The translations under genes and the position numbers were made by a program. A DNA stretch of 17,043 nt from Candidatus Parcubacteria bacterium (lineage in GTDB: Bacteria > Patescibacteriota > Minisyncoccia > Minisyncoccales > Staskawiczbacteraceae). The notes below the pieces were generated by a model, which saw nothing but the letters and a program-made list of their open reading frames with translations, was not told where the DNA came from and searched no databases. The number at the start of each line of letters is the position of its first letter. Within the stretch, counting starts at the first letter, position 1. The stretch lies in the NCBI GenBank assembly GCA_019658985.1, contig JAIFWS010000011.1, positions 1-17,043 of the forward strand, in the 5' to 3' direction. This document shows positions 4,468 through 11,184 of this stretch, piece after piece.

Positions 4468-5634
4468 ATGAGTAAAAAACAAGTCTTGCTCGGCACCGCT
4501 TTTATTGCGGTTTTTATTTTTGCTTCAAATGCGATTGCGAAAGAAAATAATCACAAAGATAACGTCAGAGTATTGGCTCATGGCCAGGAAGAAGTTACAA
4601 AGGCGGTTTCTATGGGCTGTGAAGTTGTAAAGGACGCAAAAACCGTAAAAGCACTTGAATGCCCCAAAACAACTGCGGATACATTATCTTTAGAAGAAGA
4701 CGTGCGGGTGTTTGCCCTGAAATTTAGCGATGATACAAAAGTAACCGACCAAAGTCTGTCCGCCAACCTACAAATCGGCGCTAATATCGTGCAAGTAAAT
4801 GGAAATACCGGAGCTGGCAGGAAAGTGGTGGTACTTGATACGGGTTATAACTACACTCATCCAGAATTGATTTCTAGTTATTTAGGAGGAAAAGATTTTG
4901 TAAATAATGACAATGATCCTATGGACGATGACGGCCATGGAAGCCACGTAGCGGGAATTATTACCGCCGATGGGATTAATCCCAATGCCAAAGGAGTGGC
5001 GCCAGCGGCAGGAATTCTTGCCGGAAAAGTATTAGGTGCTGATGGATCCGGTTATTTCAGCGACGTGGTTGCCGGGGTGTACTGGGCAGTTAACGGACCG
5101 GATGGAGTTTATGGCACTGCCGATGATTTTAACGCGGATGCAATCAGCTTAAGCCTAGGAACTGGATCACCTTATCTTTATAAAGGTTTCTGTGATAGCG
5201 TAATGCCGGATTTAACCAATGCTTTCAAGTACGCCGTCCAAAAAAACGTTGCGGTTGTAGTAGCAGCCGGAAATAGCGGAAACCCAGGAGTTTCATTACC
5301 GGGATGCATTAGTTATGCGACAACCGTAGGCGCTGTTAACAGTAACGACCAGGTTGCTAATTTTTCAGGAAGAGGAAACGCCTTGGATATCACTGCGCCC
5401 GGAGTAAGTATTTATTCAAGTATTCTGGGAAATTCATACGCTTCATGGAGTGGAACTAGCATGGCAACCCCAATGATTACCGGTGTTGTGGCCCTGATTA
5501 AGAGCGCGCATCCATCATACACACAAAGCCAGGTCGAAAATAAGCTTTTTGGTACCGTAAAGGATCTTGGCAAGAAAGGCAAAGATTCCGACTATGGATG
5601 GGGGAGGGTACAAGCCAATTTAGCAGTTCAATAA
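4468..5634 (+). CDS. Secreted subtilisin-like serine protease (S8)
   Basis: A 388-residue exported subtilase. Residues 1-24 are a signal peptide ending 'NAIA'. Residues 30-105 resemble a short I9-type propeptide that would be removed on maturation. The catalytic domain has all the required residues: Asp124 in 'VVVLDTGY', His157 in 'DGHGSHVAG', the oxyanion Asn269 in 'AAGNSG' and Ser331 in 'SGTSMATP'. Four cysteines occur (51, 65, 242 and 280). The last two flank the oxyanion region and could form a disulfide. There is no C-terminal anchor, so it is probably secreted or propeptide-tethered. It is followed 22 bases later by the Ig-like surface gene, and the pair likely forms an operon ending at 7428-7455. 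Cleavage of neighbouring surface proteins or host proteins is inference. No SD is seen before the ATG; the AT-rich TATTAA at 4453-4458 may be the -10. Confidence 0.98.
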   Translation: MSKKQVLLGTAFIAVFIFASNAIAKENNHKDNVRVLAHGQEEVTKAVSMGCEVVKDAKTVKALECPKTTADTLSLEEDVRVFALKFSDDTKVTDQSLSANLQIGANIVQVNGNTGAGRKVVVLDTGYNYTHPELISSYLGGKDFVNNDNDPMDDDGHGSHVAGIITADGINPNAKGVAPAAGILAGKVLGADGSGYFSDVVAGVYWAVNGPDGVYGTADDFNADAISLSLGTGSPYLYKGFCDSVMPDLTNAFKYAVQKNVAVVVAAGNSGNPGVSLPGCISYATTVGAVNSNDQVANFSGRGNALDITAPGVSIYSSILGNSYASWSGTSMATPMITGVVALIKSAHPSYTQSQVENKLFGTVKDLGKKGKDSDYGWGRVQANLAVQ

Positions 5635-5656
5635 AAATAACATTAAAAAAATAAAA

Positions 5657-7414
5657 ATGAATTTTAAGAAAATAATAGCAATCACGATTGCAGTTTCAGT
5701 TTCCGGATTATTACCAGCGGCTATCGCACTGGCCGATACTATTACTAATGATGTTGTCGTTGGAATAGCGTCAAATGGCGATACTATCGTCAATGGAGGC
5801 TCAACAACAGTAACGTACCAATTAAACCAGGTAAACGGCGTACCGGTGGGGGATGTTAATGGATGTGATGTGAACAATAGTAATCCCGCAAGCGCAGTTA
5901 TCTCTGTCGTTGGAGCTACAGCCAATCCAAGCAACTTTCAATTCACCTCATGCGGAAATGGAAGCTTAACTCCTATTGTATTCACTTCAACAAATGCAGG
6001 AGATCATCCAGTAACTATTTCTGTAACTGGAGGAAAGGCAGGAAGCTTATATCAGACAAGTAGCGCCAATTGGACACTGCATGTTCAGGCTTTACCAACC
6101 GATGTCACCAAGCCAGTTATTACTGGAACAAGATTGCCGCTTGCCAATGTAAACGGCTGGAATAATACCAATGTTGCCGTAAGTTTTACCTGCGCCGATG
6201 AATTAGGAGGATCTGGCGTGAATGTTAATACCGTTGCCGGAGATAATATGACATTGACTGGCGAAAGCGCCGGACAATCAGTATCAAGCGATGGCGTTTG
6301 TACTGACGTCGCGGGCAATGTTGCTATAACACCGGTTACTGTAGGCAGCATTAATATTGATAAAACTGCTCCGACAATTGTTGCATCTATTACTGGAGGC
6401 ACGCTCGGAACTAATGGCTGGTATGTCAGCGACGTAACAGTGCATTACACTTGTGCTGATAGCCTTTCGGGTGTTGTTAGTTGCCCAGTAGATGTAGTAT
6501 TGAGCACAGAAGGATCATCAGTTTCTGCCCCAACCCCAACCGTTATGGATTTAGCCGGCAACACCAGCGATCCAAGCAATTTAGTTACCGTAAAAATTGA
6601 TAAGACCGGCCCAACTGCTAATTTGGTAGTAACCGGCGGAACTTTGGGGAATAATAGCTGGTACACCAGCGATGTTACGGTCAGCACCGTGGGAACTGAT
6701 GCCGTAAGCAGCCCGGTTGTTTGTAGCGCTGACCAATACCAGACTGTCGAAACCGCAGGTGTCGTATTTAACGGTTCTTGCACCAATGATGCGGGATTAA
6801 CTACTAATGCTTTGCCATTGACTGTTATGCTTGATAAAACTGCTCCAGTCGTAACTCTGACAACTCCAGCCATAAATGACCAGTTCTTGCAAAACTCTGT
6901 TGTGAATGCAAATTGGTCGGTAAGTGATGCACTGTCTGGAATTGATGGGGGATCGACCACAGCTACAGCTCCAAATGGCAGTCCAATTAACACTTCCACA
7001 ACAGGAGCTTATGTTTTCATGGTTTCTGCCACTGATATGGCCGGAAACACAACAAGCGTAAGCCATAATTACACCGTATACACTTATGTATTTGGCGGAT
7101 TAAAAGCACCGGTTAGCTTGAGCATGAAGGAATTTAAACAGGGAAGCACCATTCCAGTAAAATTCCAAGTGTTTAATAGCGTAACTGGCTTGCCAGTACA
7201 GGGCCCAGCAGCGACCTTGAAAGTAAATCTGGCAAATGCCATTGCGAGTGGGGGATCGAATGTCTTAAATAACTTCCGATATGACGCAACAGCTCAGCAA
7301 TACATTTATAACTTGTCTACGAAGTCTTTGAGTGTTGGTCCGAACCTATTAAATGTCTACTTTGCAAGCAATCCGCCTGCAAATCCTGTAGCAATAACAA
7401 TTATCATCAAATAA
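5657..7414 (+). CDS. Secreted Ig-like repeat protein with C-terminal PxKF domain
   Basis: A 585-residue extracellular protein. Residues 1-26 are a signal peptide with cleavage after 'ALA'. An N-terminal beta domain runs to about 150. Three Ig-like modules follow at about 150-235, 236-318 and 319-395. They share 'DKTAP/DKTGP', 'GWY/SWY..DVTV' and 'AGN' motifs typical of bacterial repeats of the 'TNGWYxxDVTVxxxCxDxxSG' kind, and some carry paired cysteines. A further Ig-type module spans about 396-475 ('VSDALSGIDGG', 'ATDMAGNTT'). Residues 477-585 match the PxKF domain: 'GGLKAPVSLSMKEFKQGSTI' then 'PVKFQV', ending with 'FRYDATAQQYIYNLSTKSL'. No membrane anchor or sorting signal is visible. It lies directly behind the subtilase and probably shares its transcript; no SD precedes the ATG. 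A role as adhesin or surface coat is inferred. Confidence 0.97.
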   Translation: MNFKKIIAITIAVSVSGLLPAAIALADTITNDVVVGIASNGDTIVNGGSTTVTYQLNQVNGVPVGDVNGCDVNNSNPASAVISVVGATANPSNFQFTSCGNGSLTPIVFTSTNAGDHPVTISVTGGKAGSLYQTSSANWTLHVQALPTDVTKPVITGTRLPLANVNGWNNTNVAVSFTCADELGGSGVNVNTVAGDNMTLTGESAGQSVSSDGVCTDVAGNVAITPVTVGSINIDKTAPTIVASITGGTLGTNGWYVSDVTVHYTCADSLSGVVSCPVDVVLSTEGSSVSAPTPTVMDLAGNTSDPSNLVTVKIDKTGPTANLVVTGGTLGNNSWYTSDVTVSTVGTDAVSSPVVCSADQYQTVETAGVVFNGSCTNDAGLTTNALPLTVMLDKTAPVVTLTTPAINDQFLQNSVVNANWSVSDALSGIDGGSTTATAPNGSPINTSTTGAYVFMVSATDMAGNTTSVSHNYTVYTYVFGGLKAPVSLSMKEFKQGSTIPVKFQVFNSVTGLPVQGPAATLKVNLANAIASGGSNVLNNFRYDATAQQYIYNLSTKSLSVGPNLLNVYFASNPPANPVAITIIIK

Positions 7415-7427
7415 GATTTAAAACCGC

Positions 7428-7455
7428 AAAAAAGCGACCATGAGGTCGCTTTTTT
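7428..7455. terminator. Perfect 12-bp bidirectional terminator between convergent units
   Basis: AAAAAAGCGACC (7428-7439), loop ATGA, GGTCGCTTTTTT (7444-7455). It ends the subtilase/PxKF operon on the plus strand and the tRNA transcript on the minus strand. Confidence 0.95.
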
Positions 7456-7459
7456 GACG

Positions 7460-7545
7460 CGGAGGCAGGTGGAATCGAACCACATTCTAGGGATAGAATC
7501 AATTAGGTGTTAACTAATGGCTGGCACCGGCCAGCGACAACCTCC
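7460..7545 (-). tRNA. Type II tRNA with Sec/allo-tRNA-like fold, anticodon AAC
   Basis: Read on the minus strand, every helix and spacer fits a tRNA. Acceptor is GGAGGTTG/CTGCCTCC (8 bp with one G-U and one T·T mismatch), then TC, a six-pair D stem GCTGGC/GCCAGC with a four-base loop CGGT, one base, anticodon stem ATTAG/CTAAT with loop TTAACAC (anticodon AAC, 7511-7509). A variable arm ATTCTA-TCCC-TAGAAT follows, then a four-pair T stem GTGG/CCAC with loop TTCGATT, and discriminator G7460. The 8+4 acceptor/T domain, six-pair D stem and long variable arm are known from tRNA-Sec and the 'allo-tRNAs' (8/4 or 9/3 tRNAs). Long variable arm plus G73 suggest charging by seryl-tRNA synthetase, although AAC would read the valine codon GUU. 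CCA is not encoded. A rival acceptor, GCGGAGGTA (7555-7547) with TGCCTCCGC, pairs better but leaves 11 extra bases before the D stem. Confidence 0.7.
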
Positions 7546-7558
7546 ATACCTCCGCATG

Positions 7559-7564
7559 ATTATG
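7559..7564 (-). promoter_or_regulatory. Possible -10 for the minus-strand tRNA
   Basis: CATAAT on the minus strand (7564-7559) would start transcription near 7552, seven bases before the tRNA. No good -35 is present; the position falls in the T-run of the upstream terminator. Confidence 0.35.
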
Positions 7565-7577
7565 GTAGTTTTTTATA

Positions 7578-7655
7578 AAAACAAAAACAACACCTCGACT
7601 TGTGGAGATGTTGTTTTTGATTCTATTTAGAATGTGATCTCATTAGCTAACACCT
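7578..7655 (-). ncRNA. Predicted small RNA / leader complementary to the tRNA anticodon arm
   Basis: On the minus strand TTGACA (7689-7684), 16 bases and TAGAAT (7667-7662) predict a start at about 7655. The RNA would begin AGGUGUUAGCUAAUG (7655-7641), which can pair without a break (one G-U) with tRNA bases CAUUAGUUAACACCU (7519-7505), i.e. the base before the anticodon stem, its 5' strand, the whole loop and two bases of the 3' strand. A second stretch, CACATTCTA...TAGAATC (7636-7619), matches the complement of the tRNA variable arm. The RNA ends at an intrinsic terminator (7618-7583) followed by GTTTTT. It is either a free RNA of about 75 nt or an attenuated leader of the tRNA gene 33 bases further on. 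No ORF of note is present. Expression is untested. Confidence 0.45.
7583..7618. terminator. Terminator-like hairpin between promoter and tRNA
   Basis: AAAAACAACACCTC (7583-7596) pairs with GAGATGTTGTTTTT (7605-7618), 13 of 14 positions, with loop GACTTGTG. It has A/T runs on both sides and works best on the minus strand, where a T-rich tail follows (7587-7578). Confidence 0.75.
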
Positions 7656-7661
7656 GTTTTC

Positions 7662-7689
7662 ATTCTATCTTATTAAATGGGAATGTCAA
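7662..7689 (-). promoter_or_regulatory. Sigma70 promoter upstream of the tRNA-complementary RNA
   Basis: Minus strand TTGACA (7689-7684), 16-base spacer, TAGAAT (7667-7662). The -35 lies inside a 7-bp inverted repeat, TCAAGTT (7686-7692) with AACTTGA (7721-7727), which could serve as an operator. Confidence 0.65.
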
Positions 7690-7799
7690 GTTATCATAGC
7701 AAGACCCTCGACCTGTGGAAAACTTGATTTTTAAACTCTACCATAGTAGGATCTAGTTATCGTTAATGAAAAATTAATAAAAATATTAACCTACAAAAC

Positions 7800-10661
7800 A
7801 TGAACTATTCGTTAGAAGAGTTTAGCGGTTTCACTCTCAAGAAGGCTTGGGCTTTTGCAGTTGGAAAAAAGAGCACTTCTTTTATGATTATCTTGAGCAT
7901 TGTGTTGAGTCTCTCAACGCCTTTTATTTTGTATCCAGTAGCCGCAAACGCAATTGCGCCCCAGCCTGATCTTGTAGTCACTAAAACAAACAACGTAGGC
8001 GGAACAACAACTGTTAATTCATCATTTAATTGGGTTCTTACGATTACAAACCCTGGTAGCAAGTTTGCCAACTTTACCGCATCAACCCAAGTGGTACTCA
8101 AAGATGAGCTGCCTACAAGTGGGGCAACCTACGGCATTCCAAGCATAGTTTTGAGTGCAGGTATTAATGGAACATTGAGTTGTTCAGTTTCTACTAATAT
8201 CTTAACCTGTACTCCAAGCTCCAGTGCTCTTAAAATTAATCCCGGAGATACGATAACTGTTACGTTACCAGTAACGGCAATTGCTTCTGGAATATTAAAT
8301 AATCCACGGAGTGGCGGAACTTGCTCGGTAGATACAGACTCTAATGTAATCGAAAGCGATGAAGCAAATAACACCTGCTCTAATTCTGTAAATATTCCGG
8401 GAATTACCGTAACCCCAAGTATTACTTCTTCTAATAAAGTTTACGACGGCACAACTACGGCAACTAGTAGTTGTTCATTAACAGGAGTAGTGAATCCTGA
8501 TGTAGTCACTTGTTCTGCAACCACTACAAATTTTGATAATAAAAACGTAGGCACTAGTAAAATCGTAACTGCAACAGGTATTACTCTTAGTGGAGCCGAT
8601 GCCGGAAAATATCAGCTTTCATCAGCAACTGCAACTACTATCGCAAATATAACTGCAAAGGCCCTCACTGTAACCGCCGATTCAAAAACCAAAGTATATG
8701 GCGCAGTAGATCCAGCCCTCTCTTATCTAATTACTACTGGCTCATTGGTAGTTCCAGACACTCTTTCGGGAAGCCTAGTACGTGTTGCCGGTGAAAACGT
8801 GGGCTCTTATGCAATAAATCAAGGCACACTTGCTAATAGCAACTACGCCATCACATATGTTGGAAGCAATTTAACTATTACCCAAAAAGCTATAACCGTT
8901 ACTCCTCATTCCAATCAAAGCAAGATTTTTGGTGCTAGTGAACCCGTTCTTACATATTCTGTGACGAGCGGATCTTTAGTTGTTCCTGATGCCTTCACCG
9001 GCGCATTGTCTCGCACCGCAGGAGAAAGCGTGGGCAATTATTCAATCAACGTAGGTGATTTGTCAGCGGGTCCAAATTACAATCTCACTTTTTCCACTGG
9101 AGTTACTTTTGAAATTACCTCAGCAGAAGCAGCGATTACCATCAACTCTTTGGATCTTAATCCCGTTTATAACGGAAATCCAAAGTCAGTTGGTGCAGTA
9201 ACAAGCCCTTCAGGATTATCTTACTCTGTTACTTATAATGGATCACCAGATGCCCCTACTAATGCGGGGACCTATACTGTTCAAGCCACGATTACGAATC
9301 CGGATTACAGCGGATCGGATACAAAAACGCTTACCATTCATAAAGCAACTCCAGTTATCGTAGTAACACCTTACGACGTTATTTATGATGGCAATCCTCA
9401 TACCGCCACTGGAACCGCTACTGGAGCGCAAAGCGAGAGTTTAACCGGATTAGACGTATCAGCTACTACTCATACAAATGCTAGCACCTACACTGAAGAT
9501 CCTTGGACATTCACTGATACAACAGGAAATTACAACAACCAGAATGGCACTATTACCGATGTCATCCATAAGAAAGACCAGACAATCACATTTGGGCCGC
9601 TCGGAAATAAGGTGCTCGGTGATGCAGATTTTACGGTATCAGCTACCGCCACTTCAGAATTAGCCGTTACACTCACCGCTGATGGCAATTGTTCTATTAC
9701 CGGAACCACTGTACATATAACTGATGTCGGTACTTGCACTATCACCGCCCATCAGGCAGGGAATGATAATGTTAATGCCGCGCCAGATGCTGGTCAAACT
9801 TTCACCATAAGTGCTGCGCCAGTAGCAACCCACACCCTAACTTACACCGCCGGAGCAAATGGTTCCATTGCTGGAACATCGCCGCAAACGGTAAACCATG
9901 GCGCATCAGGAAGCGCGGTTACTCCGACAGCAAATAGCGGGTTCCATTTTGTAAATTGGTCTGATGAATCTACGGCAAACCCAAGGACTGATAGCAATGT
10001 AACAGCAGATATTTCCGTAACTGCAAATTTCGCAGCAAATCCAACGCCAATTGTAGTTAGCAGCGGGGGTGGAGGAGGTGGTGGAGGCAGGGGAGTAACC
10101 ACTTATACCGTTACCGCCACTGTTGGTATTAATGGATCTGTCACACCAGCAGGAGCTGTGAGCGTTGTTGCGGGAAACAGCCAGACATACACTATTGCTC
10201 CTAATGCAGGATTCCAAGTAGCCAGCGTTCTCGTAGATGGAGCTTCAGTGGGAGCCGTCACTTCATACACCTTTAACACGATTCTTGCCGACCATACTAT
10301 TTCAGCCACATTCTCAGGTGTTCTGGGAGCTAATACAACATTATTTGTAACACCTGGCGACAATACTCCTTCAGCATATAATCCGCCAGCAACCGATAAT
10401 GGAGGCAGCGGATCAACAGGCCAACCAAAGGTAAGCGGATCAACTGACACGATCGTCGGTACAGACACAGAAACACCTCCACCTACAGATACAACCGACA
10501 CTCCAAAAGTAGAGGCAACAAGCGACCAGACCGCGGCTCTTTCTAACACAGGAAGCTTCTGGCCATGGTTCTGGCTCATCTTATTGCTCATCATCTTGGC
10601 CCTCTTGTACTACTGGTACCGAAGGTCACAGGACAACAAGAAGAATAATTCGCCAAAATAG
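7800..10661 (+). CDS. Large surface protein: CARDB, YDG/MBG and InlB-type repeats, C-terminal anchor
   Basis: A 953-residue cell-surface protein. A long signal sequence with a hydrophobic core spans about 27-51. A CARDB-like domain follows at about 55-200 ('PDLVVTKTNN', 'INPGDTITVTLPV', 'ESDEANNTCSN'). A YDG-type module starts near 205 ('KVYDGTTTATSS', 'NKNVGTSKIVTATGI', 'SGADAGKYQL'). Two MBG-type modules lie at about 287-443 ('KVYGAVDPALSY', 'VAGENVGSYAI', 'KIFGASEPVLTY', 'TAGESVGNYSI'). Further Ig-like modules follow to about 680, then two InlB B-repeat-like domains ('GANGSIAGTSPQTV...GFHFVNW' and 'GINGSVTPAG') separated by a run of eight glycines. A Thr/Pro-rich stalk leads to LSNTG at 914-918, a hydrophobic helix and a basic tail. 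That order resembles a sortase signal (LPxTG-like with Ser for Pro), but simple membrane anchoring is equally possible. It is probably monocistronic. Confidence 0.96.
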   Translation: MNYSLEEFSGFTLKKAWAFAVGKKSTSFMIILSIVLSLSTPFILYPVAANAIAPQPDLVVTKTNNVGGTTTVNSSFNWVLTITNPGSKFANFTASTQVVLKDELPTSGATYGIPSIVLSAGINGTLSCSVSTNILTCTPSSSALKINPGDTITVTLPVTAIASGILNNPRSGGTCSVDTDSNVIESDEANNTCSNSVNIPGITVTPSITSSNKVYDGTTTATSSCSLTGVVNPDVVTCSATTTNFDNKNVGTSKIVTATGITLSGADAGKYQLSSATATTIANITAKALTVTADSKTKVYGAVDPALSYLITTGSLVVPDTLSGSLVRVAGENVGSYAINQGTLANSNYAITYVGSNLTITQKAITVTPHSNQSKIFGASEPVLTYSVTSGSLVVPDAFTGALSRTAGESVGNYSINVGDLSAGPNYNLTFSTGVTFEITSAEAAITINSLDLNPVYNGNPKSVGAVTSPSGLSYSVTYNGSPDAPTNAGTYTVQATITNPDYSGSDTKTLTIHKATPVIVVTPYDVIYDGNPHTATGTATGAQSESLTGLDVSATTHTNASTYTEDPWTFTDTTGNYNNQNGTITDVIHKKDQTITFGPLGNKVLGDADFTVSATATSELAVTLTADGNCSITGTTVHITDVGTCTITAHQAGNDNVNAAPDAGQTFTISAAPVATHTLTYTAGANGSIAGTSPQTVNHGASGSAVTPTANSGFHFVNWSDESTANPRTDSNVTADISVTANFAANPTPIVVSSGGGGGGGGRGVTTYTVTATVGINGSVTPAGAVSVVAGNSQTYTIAPNAGFQVASVLVDGASVGAVTSYTFNTILADHTISATFSGVLGANTTLFVTPGDNTPSAYNPPATDNGGSGSTGQPKVSGSTDTIVGTDTETPPPTDTTDTPKVEATSDQTAALSNTGSFWPWFWLILLLIILALLYYWYRRSQDNKKNNSPK

Positions 10662-10675
10662 TAAGCCTATAAATC

Positions 10676-10712
10676 AAAAACCGTCCTGAGCGAAAGCGAA
10701 GGGCGGTTTTTT
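10676..10712. terminator. Bidirectional terminator with repeat-like loop
   Basis: AAAAACCGTCC (10676-10686) pairs with GGGCGGTTTTT (10701-10711), one G-T pair. The segment CCTGAGCGAAAGCGAAGGG (10685-10703) resembles a dispersed repeat that I recall from CPR genomes; copy number cannot be checked here. Confidence 0.85.
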
Positions 10713-10716
10713 GCGC

Positions 10717-10757
10717 AAAAGAAAAGTCCGGCAACCGCTGTGATAGCGATCCCGGAC
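10717..10757 (-). terminator. Own terminator of minus-strand cassette F
   Basis: On the minus strand GTCCGG (10757-10752) pairs with CCGGAC (10731-10726), with an inner CGCT/AGCG hairpin, followed by TTTTCTTTT. Confidence 0.75.
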
Positions 10758-10779
10758 ACGGCCAGTTGTGGGGTCTGGC

Positions 10780-10998
10780 TTACCCCGTGACGAGTTCGAG
10801 CCACTCAACGTGGAGATGAGCACACCTGCTATTATCCCAATGGACCCAGACCCATGGGTCGACGCCCACCCCGTAAACAGTGCCGATGCGGCCGGCACCA
10901 TCCGCCGCGTGCTCCTCGCTCTTATGGATACGGCATTGCTCGTATCCTTCGGCGGTGAAGCGAACGCGGTCATTCTCTTCCAACCTTCGCCCTGCCAT
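10780..10998 (-). CDS. Hypothetical SH3-like protein, GC-rich cassette F
   Basis: A 72-residue soluble protein on the minus strand beginning MAGRRLEENDRVRFTAEGYE. The ATG at 10998 is fixed by GGAGG six bases upstream (11009-11005) and by a near-perfect promoter. The frame is open 60 bases further upstream, but that part contains the promoter and leader. The pattern 'NDRVRFT...GRIGTVYGVGVDP' plus 'WVWVHWDNS' and 'LHVEWLEL' looks like a small SH3-like or KOW-like beta-barrel; this is a shape judgement and not a family match. Codons are GC-rich. It is the only cassette on the minus strand and sits between two surface-protein genes, so its insertion is independent of local transcription direction. 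The function is unknown. Overlapping frames on both strands here lack SD and promoter. Confidence 0.75.
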   Translation of the reverse strand: MAGRRLEENDRVRFTAEGYEQCRIHKSEEHAADGAGRIGTVYGVGVDPWVWVHWDNSRCAHLHVEWLELVTG

Positions 10999-11029
10999 GA
11001 TCAGCCTCCAGAAGTGGATTACTGTTAAT

Positions 11030-11058
11030 ACTATATCATATATAATAACATATGTCAA
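11030..11058 (-). promoter_or_regulatory. Near-consensus sigma70 promoter of cassette F
   Basis: Minus strand TTGACA (11058-11053), exactly 17 bases, TATAGT (11035-11030). The predicted start near 11023 gives a leader of about 25 bases ending in the GGAGG SD. Confidence 0.8.
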
Positions 11059-11141
11059 TAGGCAAATAGCCGCTGGAAATTCATGATTTTTTAATGATTA
11101 GTAGGGTAGTTTTAATGCCATATTAATCATTACTCATACAT

Positions 11142-11169
11142 TTGTCTTATTAGCAAAATATGCTATACT
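11142..11169 (+). promoter_or_regulatory. Promoter of the Cys-rich/CARDB-like gene
   Basis: TTGTCT (11142-11147), 16 bases, and the extended -10 TGCTATACT (11161-11169). Transcription should start near 11176, leaving only about nine bases before the ATG and no SD. An inverted repeat, TAATGATTA (11092-11100) with TAATCATTA (11124-11132), lies just upstream. Confidence 0.6.
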
Positions 11170-11184
11170 ACAAAACATAAAAAT

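Noticed and set aside
6445..6999. 184-codon minus-strand frame inside the PxKF gene and similar long antisense frames in 7800-10661
   Set aside because: They mirror the Thr/Val-rich repeats of the sense protein and have no promoter or SD.
7460..7555. Ordinary tRNA with acceptor GCGGAGG/CCTCCGC
   Set aside because: The seven pairs are perfect but leave 13 bases before the D stem where two are expected. Starting at 7545 gives correct spacing throughout. The outer pairing may matter in the precursor.
7460..7690. T-box riboswitch
   Set aside because: No specifier loop, no T-box consensus and no NCCA-binding bulge. The downstream gene is the tRNA itself and the complementarity covers the whole anticodon loop.
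4384..7722. Replication origin suggested by DnaA-box-like sites
   Set aside because: Only two convincing sites 3.3 kb apart, with no dnaA/dnaN and no box cluster.
10768..11028. 86-codon plus-strand frame over cassette F, and a 99-codon minus frame at 10674-10973
   Set aside because: Neither has an SD or promoter. The minus frame 10998-10780 has near-consensus promoter, GGAGG and its own terminator.
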